Shown piece by piece: positions 34,088 to 42,676 of a stretch of 45,054 bases of DNA. Where the stretch lies: the NCBI RefSeq assembly GCF_003970795.1, contig NZ_RWKW01000102.1, forward strand, positions 1 to 45,054, written 5' to 3'. Position 1 is the stretch's first letter. Every line of letters starts with the position of its first letter. The stretch is from Aquibium carbonis (GTDB taxonomy: Bacteria; Pseudomonadota; Alphaproteobacteria; Rhizobiales; Rhizobiaceae). The translations under genes were made by a program, and so were the position numbers. The notes beneath the pieces are model-generated. The model was given only the letters and a program-made list of their open reading frames with translations. It searched no databases and had not been told where the DNA came from.

Positions 34088-34864
34088 ATGCCGCATGAGG
34101 AAACATTCGAAACGGTGGCCGGATGCCGCATCCGGGTGATGCGGGGAGGCAAGGGTGAACCGCTGCTGTTCCTGCATGGTGCATCCGGCGCCAGCGGCTG
34201 GCTGCCCTTCATGGACATGCTGGCGCAACGCTACGACGTGATCGTGCCCGAGCATCCCGGCTTCGGCGCTTCCGATACGCCCGAATGGCTCGATACGGTC
34301 GGCGACCTCGCATACTTCTATCTCGACGTGATCGACCATTTCGGTCTCGACCGTGTGCACCTGGTCGGCACCTCGATCGGCGGCTGGATCGCGGCCGAGC
34401 TCGCCACCCGCTCCTGCGAAAAGATCAAATCGCTGACCCTCGTCGCCCCGGCGGGCATCACCGTGCCGGGTGTTCGCAAGGGCGACATGTTCATGTGGTC
34501 GCCGGAGGAACTGGCGCAGAACCTGTTCCACAACCAGGAAATCGCCAAGGCGATGCCGCAGCCGGCCAACGAGGACGAGCTTCTCGTGGTGCTGAAAAAC
34601 CGGCTGATGACGGCCAAGCTCGGCTGGAGCCCGCGCTTCCACAATCCGCATCTCAGGAAGTGGCTGCATCGCATCGCGGTCCCGACGCTCATCATCTGGG
34701 GCGACGACGACAAGCTGATCCCGACCGCTTACGGCACGGCCTATCGCGATCTGATCCCGGCCTCCTCGCTCGAGATCATCCCCGAATGCGGACATCTACC
34801 GCATGTCGAGAAAGCCCAGGAATTCACCTCGAAGGTCGTCAACTTCATCCAGGGAGCTGCGTGA
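34088..34864 (+). CDS. Alpha/beta hydrolase
   Basis: A 258-residue alpha/beta hydrolase with the full triad: nucleophile Ser96 (GTSIGG), acid Asp208 (WGDDDKLIP) and His236 (CGHLPH). The oxyanion loop HGASGASGW is at residues 30-38. No signal peptide is seen, so it is cytoplasmic. Size and layout resemble esterases and C-C bond hydrolases of aromatic pathways. Its stop overlaps the LLM oxygenase ATG by 1 nt, so the two are translationally coupled and likely act in sequence, for example ester or lactone hydrolysis after oxygenation. GGGAGG lies about 11 nt before the ATG. Confidence 0.9.
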   Translation: MPHEETFETVAGCRIRVMRGGKGEPLLFLHGASGASGWLPFMDMLAQRYDVIVPEHPGFGASDTPEWLDTVGDLAYFYLDVIDHFGLDRVHLVGTSIGGWIAAELATRSCEKIKSLTLVAPAGITVPGVRKGDMFMWSPEELAQNLFHNQEIAKAMPQPANEDELLVVLKNRLMTAKLGWSPRFHNPHLRKWLHRIAVPTLIIWGDDDKLIPTAYGTAYRDLIPASSLEIIPECGHLPHVEKAQEFTSKVVNFIQGAA

Positions 34865-36033
34865 TGAAATTCTACATGATGCATCTGATGCCCTATGCGG
34901 ATCTGGATCTGGACTACGACCAGAAATACAACTCTGCCTGGATCACGCTGCCCAACAGCTATTACGACCCCAAGAAGGGCGCCAAGCTCTACAACCGCTA
35001 TCTCGACGAACTCGAATATGCCGACCAGCTCGGCTTCGATGGCGTCTGCGTCAACGAGCATCACCAGAACGCCTATGGCCTGATGCCGCAGCCCGGCGTG
35101 ATGGCCGGTGCGCTCGCCCGCCGCACCAAGAAGGTCAAGATCGCCATTCTCGGCCGCGCCTTGCCGCTGCTCAACAACCCGGTCACGGTCGCGGAGGAAT
35201 TCGCGATGGTCGACAACATCACCGAGGGCCGCTTCATTGCCGGCTTCGTGCGCGGCATCGGCGCCGAGTATCACGCCTGGAGTTCCAACCCGGCCGACAG
35301 CCATGATCGGTTCCACGAGGCGCACGACCTGATCATCCGCGCCTGGACCGAGACCGGTCCCTTCGCCTTCGAGGGCAAGCACTACCAGTTCGAGTACGTC
35401 AATCTTTGGCCGCGCCCCTACCAGACGCCGCGCCCGCCGATCTGGATCCCCTCGCAGGGTTCGTCGGAAACCATCGAGTGGGCCTCGCATCCCGATCGTC
35501 GCTATACCTACCTGCAGACCTTCACGCCGGTGGCGATGCTGGCCCGGTACATGCAGATGTACAAGGACATGGCGGCCGAGCACGGCTACGAGGCCAGCGA
35601 GGACCAGCTCGGCTGGTCGGTGCCGGTCTACGTCGCCGAAACCGACGAGATCGCCCGCCGCGAGGCCAAGCCGCACATCGAGAACTTCCTCAACAAGTTC
35701 CTGCGGATGCCCAAGGAAATGCTGCTGCCGCCAGGTTACCTGTCGCTGAAGTCCATGCTCGGCGTCATGAAGGCGAAGTCGGCCATCGGCGGCCAGCAGA
35801 CCATCGACGACGTCATCGACAAGGGCATGTTCATCTGCGGCAGCCCCGAGACGGTGCGCCAGCGGCTGGAGCAGTACCAGAGCGAGATCGGCTTTGGGCA
35901 CCTGCTCACGCTGTTGCAGTTCGGCACGCTGCCGGCCGAGCTCACCCGCAAGAACATGGAACTCTACGCCACTTCGGTGATGCCCTGGTTGCGCGAGCGT
36001 CGTGCGGCGAAGACGCAGGTCGCTGCCGAGTAA
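34864..36033 (+). CDS. LLM class flavin-dependent monooxygenase
   Basis: A 389-residue bacterial luciferase-like protein, a TIM barrel that uses reduced flavin supplied by a separate reductase to activate O2. Typical LLM segments are GFDGVCVNEHHQNAYGLMPQ (about residues 58-77), KVKIAILGRALPLLNNP, VAEEFAMVDNITEGRFIAGF and FICGSPETVRQRLEQ near the C-terminus. The likely partner is the FMN reductase at 37801. Known relatives carry out Baeyer-Villiger, desulfonation, N-dealkylation or ring-hydroxylation reactions; I cannot assign a substrate. It is coupled to the alpha/beta hydrolase upstream and converges with the GntR gene. Confidence 0.9.
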   Translation: MKFYMMHLMPYADLDLDYDQKYNSAWITLPNSYYDPKKGAKLYNRYLDELEYADQLGFDGVCVNEHHQNAYGLMPQPGVMAGALARRTKKVKIAILGRALPLLNNPVTVAEEFAMVDNITEGRFIAGFVRGIGAEYHAWSSNPADSHDRFHEAHDLIIRAWTETGPFAFEGKHYQFEYVNLWPRPYQTPRPPIWIPSQGSSETIEWASHPDRRYTYLQTFTPVAMLARYMQMYKDMAAEHGYEASEDQLGWSVPVYVAETDEIARREAKPHIENFLNKFLRMPKEMLLPPGYLSLKSMLGVMKAKSAIGGQQTIDDVIDKGMFICGSPETVRQRLEQYQSEIGFGHLLTLLQFGTLPAELTRKNMELYATSVMPWLRERRAAKTQVAAE

Positions 36034-36064
36034 TCGCCTGACCCCGCCCCGGGATGGCGTCGCG

Positions 36065-36751
36065 TCACTCCGGGTCGGGCGCCGGGTCGTTGAGGATCGA
36101 GAACAGATGAGCACTCATCGCAGCTTCAGCCCAGTCGGGATTGCGCGCTTTCAGCGCCGCGATGATCTCGCGGTGCTGGCGGTGGGTGCGTCGGGTCCGC
36201 TCGTCGACCGGCTCGATGTAGTGGTTGAAGATCGATGCAGGCAACTCCAGCGAGGAGGCGAGGATCTTCTCCAGCCTCGGGCTGTCAGCGGCGCGGGCGA
36301 TGATGGCGTGGAACTCGTTGTTCAATTCGTCGAAGCGCGACAGATGGCGGTGCCAGCCGAGTTCGGCGAATACCGCCTCCATCTCGTCCTCCACCGCCTC
36401 CAGCCGTGCGATGTCGTCCGCCGAGATGCGCCGGCAGGCGCGCCGCGCGCCATGGCCCTCGAGCTTGCCGCGCAGGCGGAACACCTCGGCCACGTCGGCC
36501 ATGGAAAAGCTCGCGACCTGGCCCCGGCGATAGCGCTCGAGAACGACGAGCCCTTCGCTGGCGAGCCTGGACAGAGCCTCGCGCACCGGCGTGCGGCTGA
36601 CCCCGATGCGCTCGGCCAGCCGCGATTCCTGCAGCGTCTCGCCGGACGCCAGGTCGCCGCTGATGATGGCGGTGCGAATGAAGCGATATGCGGTCTCGAC
36701 GGCGCCGCTGGCTTCGCCGTCACGGGCTGGGGCGTTGTCCTGGTTCGTCAT
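36065..36751 (-). CDS. GntR-family (FadR subfamily) regulator
   Basis: A 228-residue regulator with an N-terminal winged helix (LQESRLAERIGVSRTPVREA, LSRLASEGLVVLERYRRGQV) and a C-terminal FCD domain (SRFDELNNEFHAIIARAADS; THRQHREIIAALKARN) with the usual metal/ligand His residues. Start chosen at MTNQDN; an ATG at 36799 would add 16 residues. It is divergent from the SDR-FMN reductase-TRAP-gentisate genes and most probably represses them until a pathway intermediate binds. Confidence 0.9.
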   Translation of the reverse strand: MTNQDNAPARDGEASGAVETAYRFIRTAIISGDLASGETLQESRLAERIGVSRTPVREALSRLASEGLVVLERYRRGQVASFSMADVAEVFRLRGKLEGHGARRACRRISADDIARLEAVEDEMEAVFAELGWHRHLSRFDELNNEFHAIIARAADSPRLEKILASSLELPASIFNHYIEPVDERTRRTHRQHREIIAALKARNPDWAEAAMSAHLFSILNDPAPDPE

Positions 36752-36936
36752 GCGGCGCCGGCTCCGATCCGTCGAGAGGGTGGGAAGGTTGTTTGGCATG
36801 CGACGAGCGGCCCCTGCAAGTCTGGAGCCTTGTATACGAACTTGCACGGAAATCGGATCGTTGACCGGAAGAACAGCAGGACGGCGATCGACTGGTATGC
36901 AAAAATGACGCCGTCGGAGGCCGGGAGGATAAACGC
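36752..36936. promoter_or_regulatory. Divergent control region of the gentisate operon
   Basis: TTGTATACGA (36830-36839) is a near-palindrome in the only AT-rich part of this gap, and a related TGGTATGC lies at 36893-36900. Both are plausible FadR-type GntR half-sites between the regulator and the catabolic operon. Promoter hexamers are not clear. The call rests on position and partial symmetry. Confidence 0.35.
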
Positions 36937-37791
36937 ATGAAAATCGAAGCAGGAATGGCCGCCTACGTCACAGGCGGCGGCTCGGGGATCGGCCGCGGCA
37001 TGGCCATGAGCTTCGCGCGCCGCGGCGTGCGCGTCGGTGTCTGCGACATCAGCGAGGCGGATGCGGCCGAGACCGTGCGCCTGATCGAGGCCGAGGGGGG
37101 CGCCGCGCGGGCGATCCGCGTCGACGTTTCGGACCGTGTTTCGGTGGAAGACGCCGTTTCCGCCGTCGAGACGGCGTTCGGCCCGATCGCCATCGCCTGC
37201 AACAATGCCGGCATCGCCATGCATGGCGTGCCGCTGCACGAGATCAGCGCCGCCGACTGGGACTGGGTGATCGGCGTCAACATTCACGGCGTCATCAACG
37301 GCATCCAGGCGATCGTCCCGCGGATGCTGGCCGCCGGACGTCCCGCCCATATCGTCAACACCGCGTCGATCGGCGGCTTCCAGGTCAATCCGAATTTCCT
37401 CACCGGTGCCTATTCGATGACGAAATACGCCGTCGTGGCGCTTTCCGAAGGCCTGCGCAACGAACTGGAGGGCAGGAATATCGGTATCTCGATCCTGGCG
37501 CCGGCGGCGGTCGACACGAAGATCCACCTTTCCGAGCGATCGAGGCCGGAACGGCTCGGCGGGGCCACGGTCAGGCCGCAGAATCATTTCATGGGCGATC
37601 TGATCAAGGGCCAGATGCAGCCCGCCGAGATCGGCGAGCGGGTCGCCAACGCCATCGAGGCGGACGAGTTTTACATCTTCACGCACCCGGAAACGAAGCA
37701 GTGGCTCGACCGACGCCACGCGGCCATCGACGCGGCCTTCGAAAGCGCGGAGCGCTTCGGCTCCGCTGCAACGGCCGCCGCGGCCGAATAG
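36937..37791 (+). CDS. SDR family oxidoreductase
   Basis: A 284-residue short-chain dehydrogenase with TGGGSGIG (residues 12-19), VCDISEAD after the second strand (NAD preference), NNAGIAMHG, the catalytic Ser in NTASIGG and Y-x-x-x-K in YSMTK. A C-terminal extension includes FYIFTHPETKQWLDRR. It is the first gene of the long operon downstream of the GntR control region, 9 nt before the FMN reductase. It is a different subgroup from the SDR at 33071 and probably oxidises an alcohol or dihydrodiol-type intermediate. Confidence 0.88.
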   Translation: MKIEAGMAAYVTGGGSGIGRGMAMSFARRGVRVGVCDISEADAAETVRLIEAEGGAARAIRVDVSDRVSVEDAVSAVETAFGPIAIACNNAGIAMHGVPLHEISAADWDWVIGVNIHGVINGIQAIVPRMLAAGRPAHIVNTASIGGFQVNPNFLTGAYSMTKYAVVALSEGLRNELEGRNIGISILAPAAVDTKIHLSERSRPERLGGATVRPQNHFMGDLIKGQMQPAEIGERVANAIEADEFYIFTHPETKQWLDRRHAAIDAAFESAERFGSAATAAAAE

Positions 37792-37800
37792 GAGAACGGC

Positions 37801-38466
37801 ATGCTCGACAAGATTACCACACCGCCCATGCAGGGTTACGGCACGACCGACGCCGGCGGCTTTCGCCCCCACATCGTCGGCATCGGCGGGACGACGCGCA
37901 TCGGGTCGTCCTCGGAGACGGCGTTGCGTTACACCATGGGCCTGATGGCGGAACTGGGCGCCACCACCGAGCTGATCGTCGGCCCGCTGCTCGACCTGCC
38001 GATGTATGATCCATCCGACGACCACCGCAGCCCGTCGGCACGGCGGCTGGTGCAGTCGCTTAGGCGCGCCGACGGCATCATCATCGCCACGCCCGCCTAT
38101 CACGGCGGGATGTCGGGCGTGATCAAGAATGCGCTCGACTATGTCGAGGACATGCGCGCCGATCACCGCCCCTACTTCGATGGCCGCGCCGTCGGCATCG
38201 TCGTCAGCGCCTATGGCGCGCAGGCGCTGGGAACGACGCTGGTCGGCGTCCGCTCCATCGTCCACGCGCTGCGTGGCTGGCCGACGCCCTTCGCTGCGGC
38301 GCTGAACGCTCAGAACCGTCCGTTCGAGAACGGCTTGCCGGCCAACGAGGAGGTGGCGGGCCAGCTCGAGACCGTGGCTCGCCAGGTGCACGGCTTTGCT
38401 CTCGCGCACAACGCTGCCCTCGAAACGCCCATCGCCACGCGCCTGAAGGCCGCTGTCGGCACCTGA
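37801..38466 (+). CDS. NADPH-dependent FMN reductase
   Basis: A 221-residue flavodoxin-fold reductase of the FMN_red family. The phosphate-binding loop GGTTRIGSSSE is at about residues 28-38, and TPAYHGGMSGVIKNALDYVE at about 97-116 is the FMN and dimer motif. It supplies reduced FMN, most probably to the LLM monooxygenase encoded 1.8 kb upstream. AGGAG starts at the previous stop codon, showing tight coupling to the SDR gene. A 133-nt gap follows before the TRAP binding protein gene. Confidence 0.9.
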   Translation: MLDKITTPPMQGYGTTDAGGFRPHIVGIGGTTRIGSSSETALRYTMGLMAELGATTELIVGPLLDLPMYDPSDDHRSPSARRLVQSLRRADGIIIATPAYHGGMSGVIKNALDYVEDMRADHRPYFDGRAVGIVVSAYGAQALGTTLVGVRSIVHALRGWPTPFAAALNAQNRPFENGLPANEEVAGQLETVARQVHGFALAHNAALETPIATRLKAAVGT

Positions 38467-38599
38467 TCGATAGCCGGCGCCGGGTCGCGCCGGACAAGAG
38501 CATTGCCGTGTGGCGGGCCAACGGGAGGAAAAATCCGTGCATCCCGCCGGACGGAGCTGAGCAACCCCCGCAGGAGCGGGACAACGGGAGGAAACGTTC

Positions 38600-39562
38600 A
38601 TGAGACATCTGCTTCAACACGCAGCCGTGATGGCTGCGGGCCTCTTCCTGACCGGCGCCGTCGCGGCGCAGACGGTCAGCATCTCGACGCTGCCGCCGGG
38701 CTCGATCAACAACGTGCAGACCCAGGCCATCGCCAAGGTCGTGCAGGAACAGACCGGCCTGCAGATGCGCGTCATCACTTTCAATTCGCCGGCCGCTTCC
38801 ATGGGCGCGGTGCAGGCCGGCCAGGCCGCCTTCACCTTCATGTCCAACGACGAGGTGGGCATCGCGGTGCGCGGCAAGGACGAGCATGAAGGCAAGCCGC
38901 TCGACAAGCTTCAGCTCGCCGCGACCGTCTTCCCGTTCAAGGTGGGCGTGCTGGTGCGCAAGGATTCCGGTATCGACACCGTGGCCGACCTGAAAGGCAA
39001 GCGCTTCCCGATCGGCTGGCAGGGCTTCCCGCAGGGTATCGCGCTGTCGAGCGCCATCCTCGCCACCGCCGGCCTGACGCTCGACGATACCGACGGCGTG
39101 CCGACCGCCAACCTCCTGCGCGCCGCCGACGATTTCAAGTCCGGCCGTCTCGACGCCACGGTCTTTGCCGTCGGCGCGCCGAAGATGGCTGAAGTGGATG
39201 CCGCTGTCGGCATCAAGTTCATCAGCCTCGACAATAGCGAAGAGGCCAAGGCCGCCATGGCTGGCGTGCGACCCGAATACACCATTGCCTCGCAGGTGCC
39301 GCTGCCGCATCTCAACGGCGTCATCGGTGAAACGAACCTGATGCAGTACGCCATGACGGTTGCCGCCAGTGCGGATGCGGACGAGGAGACGGTCTACCAG
39401 GTCGTCAAGGCGTTGCATGAGAACAAGGACGCGCTGGTTGCCGCCCATCCCTCCTTCAACGCGATGACCCCGGCCGACCTGGCCGTGCAGCAGCAGGACG
39501 TGCCCTATCACGCTGGCGCGATCCGCTACTACAAGGAAGTCGGCATCTGGCCGGCCGAGTAG
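38600..39562 (+). CDS. TAXI family TRAP transporter solute-binding protein
   Basis: A 320-residue periplasmic protein of the TAXI family with signal peptide (residues 1 to about 23, ending AVAA). Family features include VSISTLPPGSINNVQTQAIA, NSPAASMGAVQAGQAAFTFM, ADLKGKRFPIGWQGFPQGIA and HLNGVIGETNLMQYAM. TAXI proteins work with a fused 4TM/12TM permease, encoded next. The operon suggests uptake of an aromatic carboxylate. GGGAGG precedes the ATG. Confidence 0.9.
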   Translation: MRHLLQHAAVMAAGLFLTGAVAAQTVSISTLPPGSINNVQTQAIAKVVQEQTGLQMRVITFNSPAASMGAVQAGQAAFTFMSNDEVGIAVRGKDEHEGKPLDKLQLAATVFPFKVGVLVRKDSGIDTVADLKGKRFPIGWQGFPQGIALSSAILATAGLTLDDTDGVPTANLLRAADDFKSGRLDATVFAVGAPKMAEVDAAVGIKFISLDNSEEAKAAMAGVRPEYTIASQVPLPHLNGVIGETNLMQYAMTVAASADADEETVYQVVKALHENKDALVAAHPSFNAMTPADLAVQQQDVPYHAGAIRYYKEVGIWPAE

Positions 39563-39608
39563 GCGCTAAAAGCCGCTCGCGAAACGCCAGATAACCGGGA
39601 CCACGCGC

Positions 39609-41567
39609 ATGACGATGCAGGCCGAACACGATCTCGAGCCGCCCGCGAGCAGGGCGCTGGAGATGGCGACCACCGTGCTGGGGGCGGCCATCGCCCTTGG
39701 CGGGATCGCCTGGGGGGCCGATCTCTACCGTCTGGCCGGTTTCAACTTCCTCGCCGAGCAGTTCCTTGCGGTCGTGCTCGGCCTCGCCATGGCGATGGTC
39801 TATCTCATGCGGCCGTTCCGCCGCTCGGAAGCGCCGCGCGTGGCGGTTCCCTGGTATGACTGGCTGCTGGCCGCGACCTCCATCGCGGTCGGCCTCTACA
39901 TGGGCTGGTCCTATCCGCGCATGCTGGGCGAGTTCTTCAATTCGCCCTGGGATGTGGCCATCGTCGCCTGGCTTCTCTTCCTGCTCGTTGTGGAAGGCTT
40001 GCGGCGCGCTTCCGGCTGGTCGTTGGTGGTCGTCGTGCTCGCCTTTTTTCTCTATGCGCTCGTCGGCCACCACGTCGGCGGGGCGCTGCAGACGCGTGAG
40101 GTCGAGGCGACCGGCATGGTCATCTATCTCGGCCTCGACACCAGCGGCCTGTTCGGGCTGGTGCTTCTGATCGGCGTCACGGTCGTCATCCCCTTCGTGT
40201 TCTTCGGCCAGCTGTTGTCGTCTTCCGGCGGGGCCAATTTCTTCAACGACGTGTCGCTCGGCCTGATGGGCCGCTTCCGTGGCGGCGCGGCCAAGATCTC
40301 GATCATGGCCTCCTCGCTGTTCGGCTCGATCAATGGTATCGTCGTCTCCAATATCCTCGCCACCGGCGTCATCACCATCCCGATGATGAAGCGGTCGGGC
40401 TTCAAGCCGGAGCACGCCGCCGCGATCGAGGCCAGCGCCTCGAACGGCGGCCAGTTGATGCCGCCAGTGATGGGCGCGGTTGCCTTCCTGATGGCTGACT
40501 TCCTCCAGATCAGCTACGCCGAGGTCGCCATCGCCGCGCTCGTGCCGTCGCTGCTCTATTATTTCGCGCTGTTCATCCAGGCCGATCTCGAAGCCGCCAA
40601 GGGCAAGATCCTGCGCGTGCCGGCCAAGGACATCCCCAATCTGCTGAAGGTCGTGGCCAAGGGCTGGCTCTTCCTCCTGCCCTTCGTCGTGCTCGTCTAT
40701 GCGTTGTTCTGGCAGAACCGCGAGCCGGAAAACGCGGCCATCTATGCTTGCATCGCGGTTGCGGCGATCGGCTTCGCCCTCGGCTACGGCGCCCAGCGCC
40801 TGACCTTGCGCGAAGTCTGGGCCTGCATCGTGCGCACTGGCATGTCGTCGGCCGACATCATCATGATCGCCGCGGCGGCCGGCTACATCATGGGCATCCT
40901 CCAGATCACCGGCCTTGGCTTCGCGCTGACGCTTTTCCTCGTCGAACTCGGCTCCGGCAACGTCTTCCTGCTCCTGCTCATCTCGGGAGTGCTGTGCATC
41001 GTGCTCGGCATGGGCATGCCCACGCTCGGCGTCTACGTGCTTTTGGCCGTGCTCATCGTGCCGGCGTTGGTCGAGGTCGGCGTCTCGCCGATCGCCGCGC
41101 ACATGTTCATCCTCTATCTCGGCATGATGTCCTTCGTGACGCCGCCGGTGGCGATCGCGGCGTTCTTCGCTGCAAACCTCGCCAAGGCGGATCCGATGCG
41201 CACCGGGTGGGCGGCGATGCGGTTTTCTTGGACCGCGTACATCATCCCCTTCCTCTTCGTCTTCTCGCCGAGCCTGCTGTTGCAGGAAGGCTCCTGGGTG
41301 GAAATCCTGTTCACCATCGGCACCGCCATCATCGGCGTCTGGTTCGTCTCGGCGGGCATGATCGGCTATGGCCTGCGCCGCATCGGCGTCGTCCTGCGCC
41401 TTGCCTCGCTTGCGGGCGGCGCGCTGCTTCTGGTGCCGCTCGGCATGGCGTCCTGGGCGCCCGCCGCCAACATCGCCGGCGCAGCCCTCGTCGTCGCCGT
41501 CTTCGCCATCGAGTTCATCGGCCGTCGCAAGGACGACGCATCGGTCAGGGAAATCGCGGCCGAATAG
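39609..41567 (+). CDS. TRAP transporter fused permease (4TM/12TM)
   Basis: A 652-residue inner-membrane protein in which DctQ-like and DctM-like parts are fused, the normal partner of TAXI binding proteins. Many membrane segments are visible. SLFGSINGIVVSNILATGVI, SASNGGQLMPPVMGAVAFLM and GMGMPTLGVYVLLAVL are DctM signatures. A hydrophilic gap near residues 325-340 separates the helical bundles. It lies between the binding protein and gentisate dioxygenase genes, implying import of the pathway substrate. Confidence 0.93.
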   Translation: MTMQAEHDLEPPASRALEMATTVLGAAIALGGIAWGADLYRLAGFNFLAEQFLAVVLGLAMAMVYLMRPFRRSEAPRVAVPWYDWLLAATSIAVGLYMGWSYPRMLGEFFNSPWDVAIVAWLLFLLVVEGLRRASGWSLVVVVLAFFLYALVGHHVGGALQTREVEATGMVIYLGLDTSGLFGLVLLIGVTVVIPFVFFGQLLSSSGGANFFNDVSLGLMGRFRGGAAKISIMASSLFGSINGIVVSNILATGVITIPMMKRSGFKPEHAAAIEASASNGGQLMPPVMGAVAFLMADFLQISYAEVAIAALVPSLLYYFALFIQADLEAAKGKILRVPAKDIPNLLKVVAKGWLFLLPFVVLVYALFWQNREPENAAIYACIAVAAIGFALGYGAQRLTLREVWACIVRTGMSSADIIMIAAAAGYIMGILQITGLGFALTLFLVELGSGNVFLLLLISGVLCIVLGMGMPTLGVYVLLAVLIVPALVEVGVSPIAAHMFILYLGMMSFVTPPVAIAAFFAANLAKADPMRTGWAAMRFSWTAYIIPFLFVFSPSLLLQEGSWVEILFTIGTAIIGVWFVSAGMIGYGLRRIGVVLRLASLAGGALLLVPLGMASWAPAANIAGAALVVAVFAIEFIGRRKDDASVREIAAE

Positions 41568-41591
41568 GCCGCTCGTATTGGGAGAAGCACC

Positions 41592-42641
41592 ATGAGCACC
41601 GCCGCCGCAAGCTCCACCGAAGCCGAGCGCAAGGCCTTCTACGACAGGCTCGCGCCGCAGAACCTTGCGCCGTTGTGGGAGGTCCTGCGCGGACTCCTGC
41701 CCAACGAACCGAAATCGAAGGCTGCGCCGCATCGCTGGCGCTATGCCGACGTGCGACCGCTCTTGATGGAATCGGGCGACCTGCTGACCGCGAAGGAGGC
41801 CGAGCGCCGCGTCCTCGTCCTGGAAAACCCCGCCATGCCCGGCCAGTCGCGCGCCACCGCGACGATGTATGCCGGCCTGCAGCTCATCATGCCGGGCGAA
41901 ACCGCGCCCGCGCATCGCCACACCCCCTCGGCGCTGCGCTTCATGCTCGAGGGCGAGGGCGCCTTCACGGCGGTTGGCGGGGAGCGTACGCCAATGCGCC
42001 GCGGCGATTTCATCATCACGCCGTCCTGGGCCTATCACGACCACGGCAACGAGGGCTCCGATCCCTGCGCCTGGCTCGACGGGCTCGACCTGCCGCTGGT
42101 CGCCTTCTTCGAGGCGGGCTTCAACGAACACTACAATGACGACCGCCAGTCGATCGTGCGGCCGGAGGGCGATTCACTCGCCCGCTTCGGCTCGGGCATG
42201 CTGCCGCTCGCACCCGTCAGCCGCTACGGGCTGACGACGCCGATCTTCAACTATCCCTATGAGCGCACCCGCGAAGCCCTGGTGGCGGCGTCGAAGGGCG
42301 AGGCGCCCGACGCCCACGAGGCGGTGACGATGCGCTACGCCAACCCGCTCGACGGAGGCTGGGCCATGCCCACCATGGCTGCCTGGATGACTTATCTGCC
42401 GAAGGGCTTCCAGACCAGGCCGATGCGCTCGACCGACGGCATCGTCATGGCGCTGGCCGAAGGTGCGCTGACCGCTTCGGTCGGCGACAAGAGCTTCGAC
42501 CTGTCGGTCTCGGACGTGGCGGTCGCGCCCGGCTGGACCTGGCGCAGCTACACGGCGACCGAGGATTCCTTCCTGTTCTGCTTCTCCGACCGCGTCGCCC
42601 AGGAAAAGCTCGGCCTGTGGCGCGAGGAACGCGGGCGCTAA
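41592..42641 (+). CDS. Gentisate 1,2-dioxygenase
   Basis: A 349-residue bicupin Fe(II) dioxygenase that opens gentisate between C1 and C2 to maleylpyruvate. The N-terminal cupin has metal ligands His108 and His110 (PAHRHTPSALRFMLEGEG) and His149 (AYHDHGNEG), four residues off the numbering of the E. coli O157 enzyme. WRYADVRPLLMESGDL near residue 49 and the second cupin (RSTDGIVMALAEG onwards) are also typical of the family. It is followed by FAH hydrolase and hydroxylase genes, giving a near-complete 3-hydroxybenzoate route. GGGAG lies 8 nt before the ATG. Confidence 0.94.
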   Translation: MSTAAASSTEAERKAFYDRLAPQNLAPLWEVLRGLLPNEPKSKAAPHRWRYADVRPLLMESGDLLTAKEAERRVLVLENPAMPGQSRATATMYAGLQLIMPGETAPAHRHTPSALRFMLEGEGAFTAVGGERTPMRRGDFIITPSWAYHDHGNEGSDPCAWLDGLDLPLVAFFEAGFNEHYNDDRQSIVRPEGDSLARFGSGMLPLAPVSRYGLTTPIFNYPYERTREALVAASKGEAPDAHEAVTMRYANPLDGGWAMPTMAAWMTYLPKGFQTRPMRSTDGIVMALAEGALTASVGDKSFDLSVSDVAVAPGWTWRSYTATEDSFLFCFSDRVAQEKLGLWREERGR

Positions 42642-42676
42642 AAGAAACGACCGATCGACTGCAAGGATATAAACAC

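Noticed and set aside
39456-42131. An 891-codon minus-strand frame
   Set aside because: Antisense to the TRAP permease and gentisate dioxygenase genes; low-complexity Arg/Asp/Glu/His-rich translation with no family features.
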